A DNA stretch of 64,000 bases from Crambe crambe (lineage: Eukaryota; Porifera; Demospongiae; Poecilosclerida; Crambeidae), in the NCBI GenBank assembly GCA_963924555.1, contig OZ004597.1, positions 3,056,404 through 3,120,403 on the forward strand, written 5' to 3'. The notes under the pieces were generated by a model, which worked only from the letters and a program-made list of their open reading frames with translations, was not told the origin of the DNA and ran no database searches. The translations under genes were made by a program, and so were the position numbers. Every line of letters starts with the position of its first letter. The stretch's first letter is position 1. Shown in pieces: positions 1 through 12,347 of this stretch.

Positions 1-246
1 TGATTTTATGCTTATAGGGATATAGGCAAGCAGATGCATAGTGATGGTGGTATACAGTGTCCTCTACAGAATGTCTCGGAGGTTTATTCGTTGTATAGGG
101 GTCCTTTATTATTGTGGCTATAAGGCTCCCATTGTAACTTAATCCACCCCTGGATAAGAACACCTCTTAATCAGGACAAGTTTCCAAAAAGTGTCAGACA
201 ATTATATTCGTTCTAGCCTTTTTTCATGCACACTTTCTATGCACAG
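1..246 (+). other. Intron of macoilin (upstream part outside window)
   Basis: No coding exon is visible here. The interval ends in a pyrimidine-rich stretch and a cag at 244-246, which fits the 3' splice site of the exon that follows. A short stretch near 52-95 resembles the dispersed repeat family that carries the cagtggaacct motif elsewhere in the window. Confidence 0.5.
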
Positions 247-832
247 ATTGAGCAAGATTATGACCTCTAAGCAGCAAGATCAAACTACAATCGCCGAGTT
301 GGAGAAGAAACTGAAGAGTGAGAGCGACACACGAATGAGAGTCGAGTCAGAGCTACGGGAGTACCAGCATGCTTCTCGCAACTCATACAGCGCTGAGGAG
401 GTCAAACAACTCAACGATAAGCTCAGGAAAGTTGAACGGGATCTGGAAAGTACTCGAAAGGAGCTCATAAAAACGGGAAAGTCATGTGAAAGTCTGAAGA
501 AGGAATTATCAAATCAGCATATTTCGTATCGAGCTATTGAGGGAGAGAGGCATCAGTTGAAGATTGCTCTTGCAGATGAGACTCGAGTGAAGATAGAATT
601 GTTCACAGCTTTGAGTGAGGCTGGTAGAAAGCAGCAGACCCTCATAGACGAGTGCCATCGCAAGAATCTGGAAATCAGTCGATTGAAGCAGCATCTGGCA
701 GAGATAATGGCCATCATGCCCTCACATCACCCTCCCTCCAGTCCCCCTCACATGTCACCGCCCACCACAAGCACGACCTCTGTGGGAGGAATCCCTGGGG
801 GCTACCCCCCTGCTAGTTCACCCCAGCGCTGA
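247..832 (+). CDS. MACO1: Macoilin, C-terminal exon (partial gene)
   Basis: This is the last coding exon of a macoilin (TMEM57) homologue; earlier exons lie upstream of the window. Macoilins are ER and nuclear-envelope membrane proteins of animals with an N-terminal membrane part and a long C-terminal coiled coil, linked to neuronal excitability. The exon gives about 195 residues of heptad-rich coiled coil. Near its end the family-typical segments ETRVKIELFTAL and LKQHLAEIMAIMPS are visible and match the vertebrate C-terminus closely. A Pro/Ser/Thr-rich tail ends at the TGA at 830-832. The exon starts after the cag at 244-246, so the ATG at 239 is intronic. A canonical AATAAA lies at 1045-1050. 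The gene converges on SMC6. Confidence 0.85.
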
Positions 833-1207
833 ATGAGAAGCATCAAAGAGTCATATTATACACCCACGCCCCCCTCAGAATACATTACATCATTTTTCCC
901 TTTTGGACATTTACTGATCCACAAATAGTTATCCCAGCTCATAGAAAGAAAATCTGGAGTTGATGAAAACAAATTCCTGCTAGTGATCATTATTATACTT
1001 CCCCTTTTTTGGCAAGAAGATATTAAATTTGAAATTTTATATTGAATAAATTTTGGGGAGGATAGATCATTAGGTTTAGATGTTTAGCAAGAAATTAGAA
1101 ATTATGATGAGTATGTGATCAAAGACTATATATAGAGAAAAGGTCCAAAATACACAAAAGTTTCCAAATGTGCATTTTAATGTAAGTGTTGAAGATGAAA
1201 TTGCTTG
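833..1207. other. Convergent 3' region between macoilin and SMC6
   Basis: AT-rich 3' UTR and intergenic DNA between two convergent genes. AATAAA at 1045-1050 (+) would serve macoilin. On the minus strand an ATTAAA at 1176-1181 lies about 27 bp past the SMC6 stop and could serve that gene. I see no coding potential. Confidence 0.5.
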
Positions 1208-4200
1208 TTACTCTCTTAAGTTGAGAGTTTGTTGGCCTCTCTCAGGAGCCTCCAGCCTCAGTACCTTGAGCGTCTCACTGGCCTTGATACCCATAGCACT
1301 ATAATAATTAACATCCTTATGACAACTTAGCTTTCAAGTCAGTGCAACACATGCAGTTGATTACATGACCCATGACCACTACTGGTCTCTATTTTGACCG
1401 GCACACATTCTCTATATACCGGGGACTATCACCTCATATCTTGTGGAGTGAAGAAGATAAACTGCCTGTTTGGCTGTTGCTTGGCGTTCTCTAACATCAG
1501 ACGCATACTGATCCGGCGATTCATCATATCCTGAAAGTAAAGACACCATCTTCATTTAAGTCTCTTTATGGCCAAGTGATGATTGAACTTTACAGATCAG
1601 AGAAATGTCTTGGGGCAAATTAATACAGTGTAACCTCCAAGCCAATAGGAAAGTTAGGCCATAACAGACCATTCAACCACAACATCAACTGTACTACACC
1701 CACCCATCATACTCACCATAAACACATCAAACTCGTCCAAGCATCTAAAGGGTGCCTCCATAGCATCCCAGAGTGACATGATGAAGCAGACAGTGGTGAA
1801 GGATCTCTCCCCGCCCGAGAGGGCTTTGGTGTTCTTGGTCTCCTTGGACTTATTAGTATGACGGTCCACTTGGACTTCAATCTCCAACCTCTCCTTTTCA
1901 TGGTTGAAGATGATCTTTCCCTCATAGTCCCTCTGTTGCAAGAAGTGGGTGAAATAAACCTTGGTCCGAAAAGCAATTCGATCCTGCAGATAACAGTAAT
2001 TCTCCTTTCGGAAATCGAGACTCTGCTGTAGTTTCTAAATCAGATAAATTTAGTAATTCTAGCAACTAATTCAATTAACAGTTAGTTCATTAACTTTTTA
2101 AAAATATTTATCCCTCAAAAATGTGAAACTGCATGTCAATTTCCCAGACAAACCTTTAATGCCTTTTCTTCATCTGCGATAGTAGATTGTGTCTTTTCAA
2201 AACGCTCCATGGCCTCAAGGTACTGAGTTTCTATCTCCTCTTGCTGGGACAGCTCGGGTCTCTCTTGAAGTATGCATTTCTTTAATTTGTCAATCTCAGA
2301 TCGAATACTTTGGCGAGATCGCTCAGTCGCTATCCTTGGGCATACTCGTTCAGCTGCCTCAGCTGCAGCCTCTGCCCTCTTCTTGTTGTCTGCTATCTTG
2401 GCATTCAAGGTGTCAATATCTTTCTGGATTGCATCAATTCTTTCTTGAAAGTACAAAACCCTCTTGTCCGCCTCACGTTTTTTCATAGCAAAATCACTTA
2501 TTTCTGACTGTTGAGAGAGATATCATAAACATACATCAAATGACTAAGCTAGGTGACTAGTAAGCACGAGTTATGAAGATGAATAAGTTAGAACTGGGAC
2601 TATCATATGTATGGATCCAGGGCAATTAATAAGTCTGACACAGGATAAATGTCCAGGCTATGTCTGGCACCATACGAGCTACAGGTCCATAGCCAGAGTT
2701 CTTTTTATAAGGGGTTTTTAAAATATTTTTTTACATGGCCACACCCACTTTTGCATAACCACACCCATTTTGGATAAACTGCGCCGACTTCACATAATAA
2801 TGACTTGCACTTCAGCTGCAATTGTTGCTATGCCATTGTCCCTGTTCAACTACAATGGGAGGAGGAATTTACTTTCACATAAACTATATGGCATCAACCA
2901 AGGGTTTAGCAAATCTACTGTCTCTCCATTACTTACTGTACCATAACCTTGAGAATATGTTATATGGACAGACTCACCTTTAATTTCCCTATCTTGGCAG
3001 ATATTTGGTCCACCTTTTTGTCACATCTCTCACACTTCTGAAAATTTTCCAACTTCCCTTGCTGCACTTGTTTCAGTTTCTCTCCCAGTTCATTGTACTC
3101 TGCCTCGAGAGCACTGATCACCTCCTCCAGCTCAGCTATCTCAGACTCCTGCAATCAAGAGAATGAGTAGGTGGTAAACATATTCATAAGCTATCAGCCG
3201 TATCAAGAAAACCTCACCAAATATGCATGAAAGCAGAATAACTAAGTAACAATACAGATTTCCAAAACTGCCACAAAATTTGTGGTATAGGTGTAGCACA
3301 GAGCTTAGAAAAGAGATATCTACATGCTGCCCCACACTTAAGAGAGTCTGGATGAGGATTATATATCATTATAATTTTCTTGATGGAGTTTCTTTTGTGA
3401 GCATGTGTGCTTGCCCCACAATGTTTGCATATTTTCCCCTGAATTCGTCAGAAAATGACCAGTGGCTGGTAGTTAATTTCTACATTTGCACTCACATAGG
3501 TAGCAATATCTTCTTCGGGTTCTTCCTCTTCCTGAGCATTGCGGAGTTCCTCGATTTTCCCCATCAAATATCTCTTCTCTGCAGCCTTTCTCTTAACCTT
3601 GGCCACAGCCTCACTCACAAGCCTCTTGTTGTGGTCCATGTGATTTCTCATTTGCCTCTCCTCCTGCTGGGACCTGTCAAACACTCCCCTCAGCTCCTCC
3701 AGTTGCCGCATCTCGTCCCTTATGGCTGCCTCGACACTCTCGCGTATGATCCCAAACTTCCCCTGCTTGTTGGAGTAATGTGCATACTGGAGCACCTGGT
3801 CCCCTTCCAGAGTGTAGGCGGCCTTTGCACCCTTAGGGCGCTCGCGGACGATGACACGGCTGGCTTCCTCTCTTCTCTTGATGAGGAGGATCGACTCCAC
3901 ACTCAGCTGGTCAACGAGCACATTGAGAACATTGGGATCTTGAACGTCCAGCATGTCCAGAACAGTGGGGTAATCACATTGTGGACGCTATTATTAATCA
4001 CAGAAATAAAATCACAGTATTGCCCACATCAACATACTGTATCGTGGTGCTTTAAAAATTTACTTCAAAATCATAAAACTTACCCTATGAGCAATACCTG
4101 ACAATAGCACTAATTTGACCAGTAAAGAATGGACCAATATTGGGGATTATAGTCCTAGTGTGAATTTGACTGGACCAGTAAGATTGAATATGTAGTACCA

Positions 4201-7200
4201 GTCAGAAAGGAAATGACCAGACTAATTCAACAAGGCAAATAAGTGCCTTAGATGGTTTGTAACTACTATCATTCTAGATTGATGAGCTTACATTTCTTCT
4301 AACATCGTAAACTGTATCCTGAAAGGGCGAGACGATAATATCAGGCCTGGGGGCTTCCTTGTAGACGGATCTGATCAGGCTTTTCAGATGGCCAGCATCT
4401 ACATGGTTGTCTGCAATGAAGGAATAGAGGAACGACTTCTTGGCCACTTGCTCCACAGCCATGGCCCAGGTGTAGTTTTTCAAGTTGATTTTAGAGCCAA
4501 TTGGACCGATGGGCTGGTGTTTAAATCTCCTTTGATTCTTGTGGATTTCTGCGACTAATACTTTCATTTTCTGACCAAAGGTGGCAAGACGATCATTGTG
4601 GCTTGATCTGAGGCGAGCAAGTTGGTCCTCACTGCTCTGAAGCTGATCCTGTAGGCTTTGTACCTTCCTCCTGCACATAAACACAGCCAGGAAAAGATTA
4701 ATGCTAGTATACTACTATGCATCTAGTATACTACCATCATGGATTTAATAATGCTGCTAGCACGTCTTCAACATAATAATCACAGACCTCTGCTCAGCCA
4801 GACTCTCTAACTCTGCCTTGACTGCAGCATCAAACTGTCTTTTGTCATTTTCTGCTGTGGCAATTTCACTTCCCAGTTGAGTGAGCTTTCCCTGAAGGTC
4901 TGCCAGATCCTTTGCCCTCCTTTCTTTCTCACCAGCTATATCCCTCTGGCTCCTGCAGGTCAAAGGCGTAATTTTATGACTAGAGAGACAAGTTATCTTC
5001 CAAATACAAACACAGTTACACTCATACCACCAGTGAGGCAAACTTTTGTGTTTGGTTATAGTGGTCACCCTCGGGCCAGCAAGAATGGCAGAGTGGCCTG
5101 CTAACTTAGGTTGCCCTTTTGGGACTAGGATCTCTGGATGTTATACAGAGGTGACCTGCTTACACAGTGATTGTTATAACTAGGTTCCACTGTACCACTG
5201 CAGCTTCACCTAACCATGCAGAGACTATCCTTGTTTCTATACTCACTTAGCAATACATTCATCTCGTGTTGTCTCCAAGCATTGTTTCTCATTCTGTTTC
5301 TCTTTTATCTCCCTCCGCTTCTGACTGACCTGGGAGTTGATAGCCTGAATGGAGCGGTCCAACTTTCTCTTTTCGATGGCCATTGCTTCCCTCTGCGTGT
5401 GGAGGGAGGACGCTTCCTTGACTATCTCTCCTAGCTGGTCACTCACTTTCTTGTGTTCTGCTTCGAGCTTGAGCACATCTTCCTAAAACAAATATTTTTG
5501 AAGATTTCCTTCTATACTGTTTCTCTAAATAAAGCACACTTTTTTTCCTTTTTTGCCTAGTCTATCTCTTGGATGTCCACTGATTACTCACTTTTGCTTT
5601 TTTCAATCTTGAGGTGTTGCGAGGTATTCTGGTTTGTTCTTTAGCAATATCTTGTTCAATAGGTGGGATACCCTGCTCAGGGGTGGGGGAGGGGACATAA
5701 TTTATAGAGATTTGCTTGTTCCAACTCTGACCTTTTGAATCTCAGACACCAGGGCCCACTGAAGTTCTTTTTCTAGCTGGTCCACTTTCCCTTCCATGTC
5801 AATGAGTCGCCTGAAGGTGTTCACCTTCTCCTCCAGTCTCTTAGCCTCTGCTTCATACTCTGGCAATAGCTAGAAAAAAAAAGGCACATCATACTTTGCA
5901 CTGCCTTGCAGTAGTTGCAGACCTGTCTATATAGTGACCACCTCCAGTGGTGCACGTTCACAAGCACTATTGGGGGTGGTCTTTAAAGAGGACTATGAAT
6001 GATGCAATAGTCACTGAGGCAGAGCCAAGGTTCATTCACAGCCAGTCCTCTAGAGAAGTTACTAATTCTTCTATATAGCTTAGCTGAGCTCTTAGTGCCA
6101 GATTGGGGTGTTGATCCCAAGCTAATCGCTAACACCGCCTTATTTCAACACCCCAATCTGCACTAAGAGCTCAGCTAAGCTAGAAGAATTAGTAACTTGT
6201 TCAGCGCTATCCTCTTTTATTGTTGTTGTTGTTGTTGTTGTTGTATAACTTTTCTGGTTCCCTTTGATTACTAGACATGCATGTCAACTAGAGACCAGTC
6301 ACCTGAAATGTTATAGACTTCAAAGAAACTATTCGTAAAATTTTCTCCCACCAGCTCTATCTATGGTGTGCTTACACCTGGTTCCTTGTGACAGGGCATA
6401 GTATGCCAAGCATTTTTATGCTCATACTCGGGAGAGCCTCAAGTACATACTATATACCGTTTTTTGACGATGGATTCCTTCCTTCATTAGTCTCTGATCT
6501 TCCTCAGCACGCTCATAGTCACTAGCAATCTGCTCCAAATGGGTGGCCTTCATGAAGAGTTTGTACTTATCTCCTGGCTTGCTCTTCTGGAGGAAGTGGC
6601 GACTGGTGTCCTGGTTGAGGAGGGAGACAGGGTTGTCCACCTGGATCCCACAGTGATCCAACACATTAATCAGCTCTTCTTTCTTGGTAGAGATGGTTTT
6701 CCCTGAAAAGTGTGAGGTTAAGTTCATTATGTGCAATCAGACACTTCAAACTATATGATTGTTTGTCTGGGGAGATACCAGATGCATAAGTCTCTGGATA
6801 ACGGACACACTTGGGACCTCCTTTGTAGAGAGACTGTCCTTTGTTGAGAGGTTTGTCCTCTTTTGGAGTATCCTTTATCAGAGAGGTTTTACTGTATGGC
6901 TTTTCTGGATATTGTCCCCCCCCCCCCCCCTCCCAAATAAAGTCCACCCTTAAATCTCCTCTCTCTAATGCAACATTAATCACAAACAATTAACCATACC
7001 TGCACTACTCTTGATTTTGTAATTGGTGCCTGTTCCATCAGAGCTGATTACCCTCTCCACAATGATGGTGTCCCCATAGACATCACCACGGTAAGCCTCC
7101 ACTCCACGATTACGTAAGTGCACCTTGATTTCTGAGGACTTCTCTCCTGAGCGGATGAACTGTTTCAGGGACTTCCCTCTCTCCGTGCTGCGAGCATTTC

Positions 7201-7753
7201 CCCCCAGGGCAACTACTATGCCAGTCATTATGGCACTTTTCCCACCTACAATTTTAATTAATTGCATATTAAGGGAACACCTCTAATCCAATTGGAGAGT
7301 GGCTCTTAATTAACTCACTTCCATTGCGACCAAGTATGAAGTTGACATTGGGACTGAGAGAGATATCAAGACGCTTGTGACACATGAAGTTAATCAAGGT
7401 CACCTTTTCAATCACACCTACTTCAGCCTCACCCTGAAAATAAATGTCAGGCTCCAATTTATGATGTAATAACAAAACAAACAAAATAGTTCTGCAAGCT
7501 GTAAAACTACCTTCAATTATCCAAGTACTAGCTATATAAGAAAGAGTCTTACGGTCATTGACTCGCTCTTCATCAAAGCTTCCTGTTCATCTTGGGAGAG
7601 CACTTGAGATGCTATAAGGTCAGAGTCTACGTCCATCTCCAGTTCACCCTCAGAGTTATCTTCTTCCTCGACATTGGCCCTAGATCTCTTGGTATTAGGT
7701 CCTGAGAGATTACCACTGTTGCTCCGTGACCTTTTCATCACCACCAGAGACAT
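1208..7753 (-). CDS. SMC6: Structural maintenance of chromosomes protein 6 (15 exons)
   Basis: SMC6 is the ATPase partner of SMC5 in the nuclear SMC5/6 complex, which acts in homologous recombination, replication-fork stability and rDNA/telomere maintenance. Exons (minus, 5' to 3'): 7753-7553, 7433-7319, 7245-7000, 6702-6458, 5869-5732, 5672-5592, 5482-5247, 4952-4788, 4670-4292, 3987-3496, 3148-2978, 2507-2154, 2034-1717, 1530-1433, 1298-1208. The joined frame is open for 1109 residues, the usual SMC6 size. Walker A (GRNGSGKSA) forms across exons 2 and 3. The two coiled-coil arms flank a hinge in exon 9 and the start of exon 10. The signature LSGGERS and Walker B (CLDEFDVFM) are in exon 13. 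The C-terminus ends with [11 protein letters not shown], like the RGQTTL tail of the vertebrate protein. All introns are GT-AG. Confidence 0.95.
6056..6198. repeat. Inverted-repeat element in SMC6 intron 4
   Basis: Arms of about 50 bp (6056-6114 and 6148-6198) are near-perfect reverse complements around a loop of about 33 bp, with the outer ends reading aagttactaattcttct and its complement. This is the structure of a MITE or a long foldback hairpin. It lies wholly in an intron. A (TTG)n tract follows at about 6220-6244. Confidence 0.75.
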
Positions 7754-8040
7754 CTACGTACACTAAAAGTCTCCACGATTAAAACAGCAGCTGAAAACTT
7801 GCTGGCTTGCACCATAGATTCTATACAATCTATACTACAGGGTCAAAGTTTACATTTTACGCGGCAAAAAAACTTAAAGCGCGCGCACTCTACACGTGTG
7901 GAAAATCTTGCACTGTACTGAGCTGCATGCGGAAAGCGAGTCACATGATCAATATGAGCAATCTGACCAACCAGTTCGCTCCAATCACTTCCGCTTTCCA
8001 CTTTCCTGTTGGAAACCGCTGTATGGGCGCGCCGGCGAGG
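7754..8040. promoter_or_regulatory. Probable SMC6 promoter region
   Basis: This is the 5' flank of SMC6, between its start codon and a retroelement remnant. It has GC-richer, CpG-containing patches around 7870-7890 and 8020-8040, unlike the AT-rich intergenic DNA nearby. No TATA box in the minus orientation was clear. The assignment rests on position only. Confidence 0.35.
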
Positions 8041-8643
8041 CGCTGAGATTAGAGACCTCACATAGCTAATCTTTTATCCGAAGTCTGCAACGAGGTAACC
8101 ATTGAACCTCATTTACAGCCACTGTCCGGTGAACAGCTGTCTGGAGCCACTGCAAACTCAACTGATGGGGCACGTTTGGACGTGGCCACCAATGGACTAT
8201 GGGGAGGCAGATTCGAGAAAACTTATATGGACATTAGAGTCTTCAACCCTTTCGCACCATCCAACCGACATAGCAACCTCACAACATGCTACCGTAGACA
8301 CGAGAACGAGAAAAAGAGAGAGTACGAGCAAAGAATTTTGGAAATAGAGCATGCCTCCTTTTCGCCAATCGTGATGTCCAGCACAGGTGGCCTAGGACGC
8401 AGTGCAACCTCAACTTACAAACGTCTAGCCTCCCTATTAGCAGATAAATGGAATCAAGCCTATAGCCCCACAATGTGTTGGCTCCGCTGCACGCTTTCTT
8501 TCTCACTTTTACGATCAACAATTCAAGCAATTCGTGGATCACGCTCCTCTTCAGGTAAAGCTGTAAAGTCACCACCTATCGACCGAGCAATAGCTGAATC
8601 ACAACTGTCCCCTCATACAGAAGAGGGACCCTTTGCTGAATAA
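8041..8643 (+). pseudogene. Retroelement ORF fragment, C-terminal part
   Basis: An open frame from about 8061 to the TAA at 8641-8643 encodes a conserved-looking block: ARLDVATNGLWGGRFEK, then DIRVFNPFAPSNR, GGLGRSATSTYKRLA and LRCTLSFSLLRSTIQAIRG. I recall such blocks at the C-terminus of reverse-transcriptase-related ORFs in sponges and cnidarians, where they may form a restriction-like endonuclease domain; this identification is from memory. Upstream at 8045-8065 the related reading EIRDLT is in another frame and is separated by a probable 2-bp insertion. No reverse transcriptase domain is present, so this is a 5'-truncated, frameshifted remnant. It sits about 290 bp upstream of SMC6. Confidence 0.6.
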
Positions 8644-9177
8644 CTGACTATTTCACTCTTACATGTATCCTTGGCCCTTTCAAACATTTCATTTTGACTT
8701 TATTATCATTTTATTGTCATTGTAATCAAGAATACGAGAGGATCTGGACTGCATAACACGTGCATCGGGTCTGGCCGCGAGACTAAACACACATGCTGCA
8801 ATTATAATTATATGCACGTCTGATCTGACCGAGAACTAATTTCTGTAAGGTCAGGTCAGCAAAGGGGCGGGGTGAGCACTTTTGTAGTACACCATATCCA
8901 CTGAGAGATTGTATTTATGGCACTGATAGCCATACTTTTATAATAAAAAATACACGATATGTACACGTGTCAATATGCCTATCCACATTATAAGGAGCCA
9001 CACACCAGCCTTACCATCTTGCTCCACCTATTTTTTTTTTGTTCATCAGAGAATGTCACTTCTCCAATTATGTAAGCTAGAACAATTATATAGCCATAAA
9101 GAAAGGAATTGAACTTGCATTAGTTGTAGACAAATTGTGCCCTGCAATTCTCTTTTGAATGATGATGGTGACCATGT
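8644..9177. other. Intergenic, no gene seen
   Basis: AT-rich DNA between the retroelement fragment and the duplicated exon-1 sequence. I see no gene, strong repeat or conserved block. Confidence 0.4.
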
Positions 9178-9262
9178 GTGATCCTCATTTTCAAGTGACT
9201 GAGATTCAAACTTTTCTCTGCCAACTAGCCCTTGAAGAAGTTTGGACTTACCTTTATATCAA
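9178..9262 (+). repeat. Direct-repeat copy of the CXXC-gene first exon
   Basis: About 85 bp here are close to 90% identical to 14346-14428, which is the likely untranslated first exon of the CXXC-FCS-SAM gene and ends at a good splice donor. The two copies are in the same orientation and lie just outside the two ends of the transposon. At the donor position this copy has gtaaag in place of gtaagt. The length is far beyond an ordinary target-site duplication. Confidence 0.75.
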
Positions 9263-9787
9263 GGTAAAGTAAGGTAAAGCGGGGCTATTCCGAACGGTCG
9301 AATCGAGTTAATGAGCTCTATTTTGAAAGATATATTCTACTATTAGTAGAGTATATCCTCCAACATTGAGCTCAATATTATTTTGAGTATCGGTAGTATA
9401 GTATGTGCAGGAATGACTGAGCCAACCTTTGACCTTTGCGCCGTCGAAATTAAAAAAAAAAAAAAGGACTTTCAGGCGATTTTTAAAAACGCACGGCACC
9501 AACCAATATGCTACAGTGCAAAATTCTGTTTGAAAGCGATATTTATACTTGTTACTCTCTGGTTGCCTTAGGGAGCCCTTTGGGCCTGCACTGCAAGCTG
9601 GACGAGTGTTGCCTAGCCTTGGAGTCACAACAGTGTGTGAATAGTACGTCCCATACACCTAACGCTCGCTGCAGCTCGCTCCCTTGCAGGAGATATAGGC
9701 CAGCTTCGCTGGCCTATGAGGTCAAAGGTGCACATACCTTCTAGCCTATCCGGCGCGGCCTACGGCCTATAGTACATATACAGTCCC

Positions 9788-9836
9788 CAGGCTCTCGCGC
9801 GCGCACGGAAGGGGGGAGGGGAAGAAAGAGAGCCTG
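9788..9836. repeat. Short inverted-repeat unit in left arm
   Basis: A 49-bp unit with caggctctc at one end and gagagcctg at the other, and a GC-repeat plus G-rich core. The same unit in opposite orientation lies at 13944-13992 in the right arm. Its termini also resemble the small elements at 53328 and 60925, so it may be a separate small element duplicated with the arm. Confidence 0.6.
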
Positions 9837-10523
9837 CATGGTACACACTGACTGCGCATGCTCAGGTTTTTGTGAATTTTGTATTCTTCCGTAATTCTTC
9901 GGTTCATTCTACGTGCAATTATGCGTAATATAAATGATGTCATTGATTCATAATTTCTACAATGGAGTGTCTAGTGTTCCTAGTGCTAGTAGCAATGCTA
10001 GTTTGAAGAAGACGGACTTGGAAGGTTAGGTTTTAGCGATCTCTCCTTGAAGGATGAGCAGCATCTGTCGATCAGAGCCGTTTACGAAGGAAGCAGCATA
10101 TTCTTACTGGCTTTGGGAAGAGCCTATGTTATAAAATACTCCCTTTTGTGATCCCTTTTGTGATGGAACACTGTATAACCAACTTGACGCTTCCAAGAGC
10201 TGCGCTGTACTGGTAGTTTCTCCCCAGATAGATTGGTAGATCGAATAATCCATTTCTAATTGTAGCACATCGAAGCATCATCGCGCATCGATCATAATTT
10301 TTTTTTTTTTTTTTTTAATTTTAACAATGTAATGAGAAGTTTTGGCTTAGATAACGCGCCGGGCGGCAGAAGTCGCACGTGATAAAATTTACGATCAACT
10401 GCGTGCCATGTACCGGTATACCAGATGCAGACAGGTGTCATGGCGATTTAGTACCCCGGAATTTTGATACCGGGGGTGCCATATCACCGGGATTTAGTAC
10501 CCGTAACATACACAAGCATGCGC

Positions 10524-12347
10524 AGGTGCACGCGCCATACGCATGAAGCTGATGAGCAAGCAGCTGTGCACTTTGTCGTGGATTTAAAGAGCACTGTTGA
10601 AGAAGACTGTGAGACAACTGAAGAAAATATGGAAGTAGAAACCGGTGAAGAAGTTGAGACGGAGCTATGGAATGAAGAGATAGCCTTAAATTATAAGCAA
10701 TACTTGCAGTGTGGAAGCTACCCAACAAGTTTACCTAAAGAGAAGAGGAGGAATTTCAGAACGATTTTGAAGTAAAAGATGGAAAATTATTCTACAAGAA
10801 GTCTGGAAGTCCTAGATTGGCACTATACAAGAGAGAGGACTGGCTTCGTGTATTTCAGGTAAGCTTCATTGCATGACTTGATCACATTTCAAAGTCTTAT
10901 AGTGCATAACTTAATTATTATAGGAGTGCCATATGGATCCAAGTGGTGGCCATATGGGGAGAACAAAGACAGTGGACAAGATTAAAAAACGATACTATTG
11001 GCCTAATCAATATGTGTATATTACAAAACAGGTTAGTATTACCATTATAGCTAGCTCTATAATATAATTCATACTGTATTTATAGATTAAGACTTGTGAT
11101 CGCTGTCAAAGGATTCAAACTGTCTTGAGATCGCAAGCAAGTGAACTTCATCCAATTCCAGTTTCTCCAAATGTATGGAGTCTTGTAGGTATGGACCTCA
11201 TGGGCCCTTTCAAGATGACACCTCGAAAAAATAAATATATATTGACCATGACCTGCTACTTCAGCAAGTGGGTTGAAGCCTTCCCTCTTCTGGACAAGTC
11301 TGCTAGTAGCATTGCTCATGCTATTTATTCAGCATATTGTCGGCATGGAGCTCCTGTTGACATTATTACTGACCAAGGAAGAGAATTTGTAAATCAGGTA
11401 GGCTATACTTCATAATGCACTAAACAAGCAATAATAGTAGCTATAATTATGCTCATACATTGCCATGCAGATATTGAATCTTGTATATAATGTTTTAATT
11501 ATAGTTATGTGAAACTCTCCACTCTAAGTTCAAGGTAAAACAGAGAATAACTGCAGCTTATCATCCCCAATCAAATGGGTTGGATGAAAGGAGCAACCAG
11601 ACCATTAAGAAGTATATCTTACATGCATGCATGCACCATTATACATGAAACTTATAGCATGCTGCTTTTATTTTCATCCAGGTGTTTAGTGAAATTAATT
11701 GGAGAACGTCAATGTGATTGGGATGAATATCTTGATCCAGTTCTTTTCAGTATCAGGACATCAGTTCAAGAATCTACCAAGTTTACCCCTTTCTTCTTAA
11801 TGCATGGTCGGGAAGCAAGATATCCTTTAGAAGCAGAAAAAGCTAGTTATCAATACCTGTTCCCAGATATTCAAGAAAGAGTAAATTCCATGACTAAAAT
11901 AAAAGATAGCCTCTTTCCTATTGCCAAGAAAAACATTGACGGCAGAAGAAACAGTATCGGAAAAGAAAAGGAATTGCTAAGACAAATGTATCTCCTGGTG
12001 ATTCAGTGTTGCGTCTTAACATGATAAAGCGTACCAAGAAGGGTCATAAAACTGAAGACACATGGCTTGGTCCATACAAAATTTTAACGATAAAATTATC
12101 AGATAGTGGATCTTGCCTTCTGCAGTGTATTAAAACTGGGAAAAGGTTGAAACAAAAATTAAATATCAGTCAACTTAAATTATATCAGTCATCAAAAGTT
12201 GATAAGGAAGAGTTAAAAGATAAAGGAAGAACACCTAATAAGCCTATGGATAAGGAAGGTAAAAAGAAGTCAAACAAAGTATTGCCATCCAAAGTAGATG
12301 AGAAAGAAGTGAAAGACAAACAAGGAGCACCTGCAATAACTTTTTAG
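10524..12347 (+). pseudogene. Ginger-like integrase/transposase (frameshifted)
   Basis: Exon-like segments are about 10524-10858, 10924-11031, 11086-11397, 11505-11611 and 11682-12347, joined by GT-AG introns. The zinc finger is visible as two histidines around ECHMDPSGGHMG and CDRC at the start of the third segment. The DDE catalytic triad can be placed at MDLMGP, ITDQGREF and NGLDERSNQT. A GPY/F-type motif (TWLGPYKIL) follows, then a Lys-rich tail. A frameshift lies near 10760, another near 11940 and a third near 12330, so no single protein can be made. The catalytic core itself is open, which suggests fairly recent decay. Confidence 0.75.

Noticed and set aside
3280-4101. 273-codon plus-strand ORF opposite SMC6 exon 10
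   Set aside because: It is antisense to a well-supported coding exon and crosses its introns; composition follows the antisense of SMC6 codons.
10464-10523. N-terminal extension of the integrase ORF into the inverted-repeat block
   Set aside because: It lies in the terminal repeat and starts from a non-ATG codon; the coding part more likely starts near 10524.
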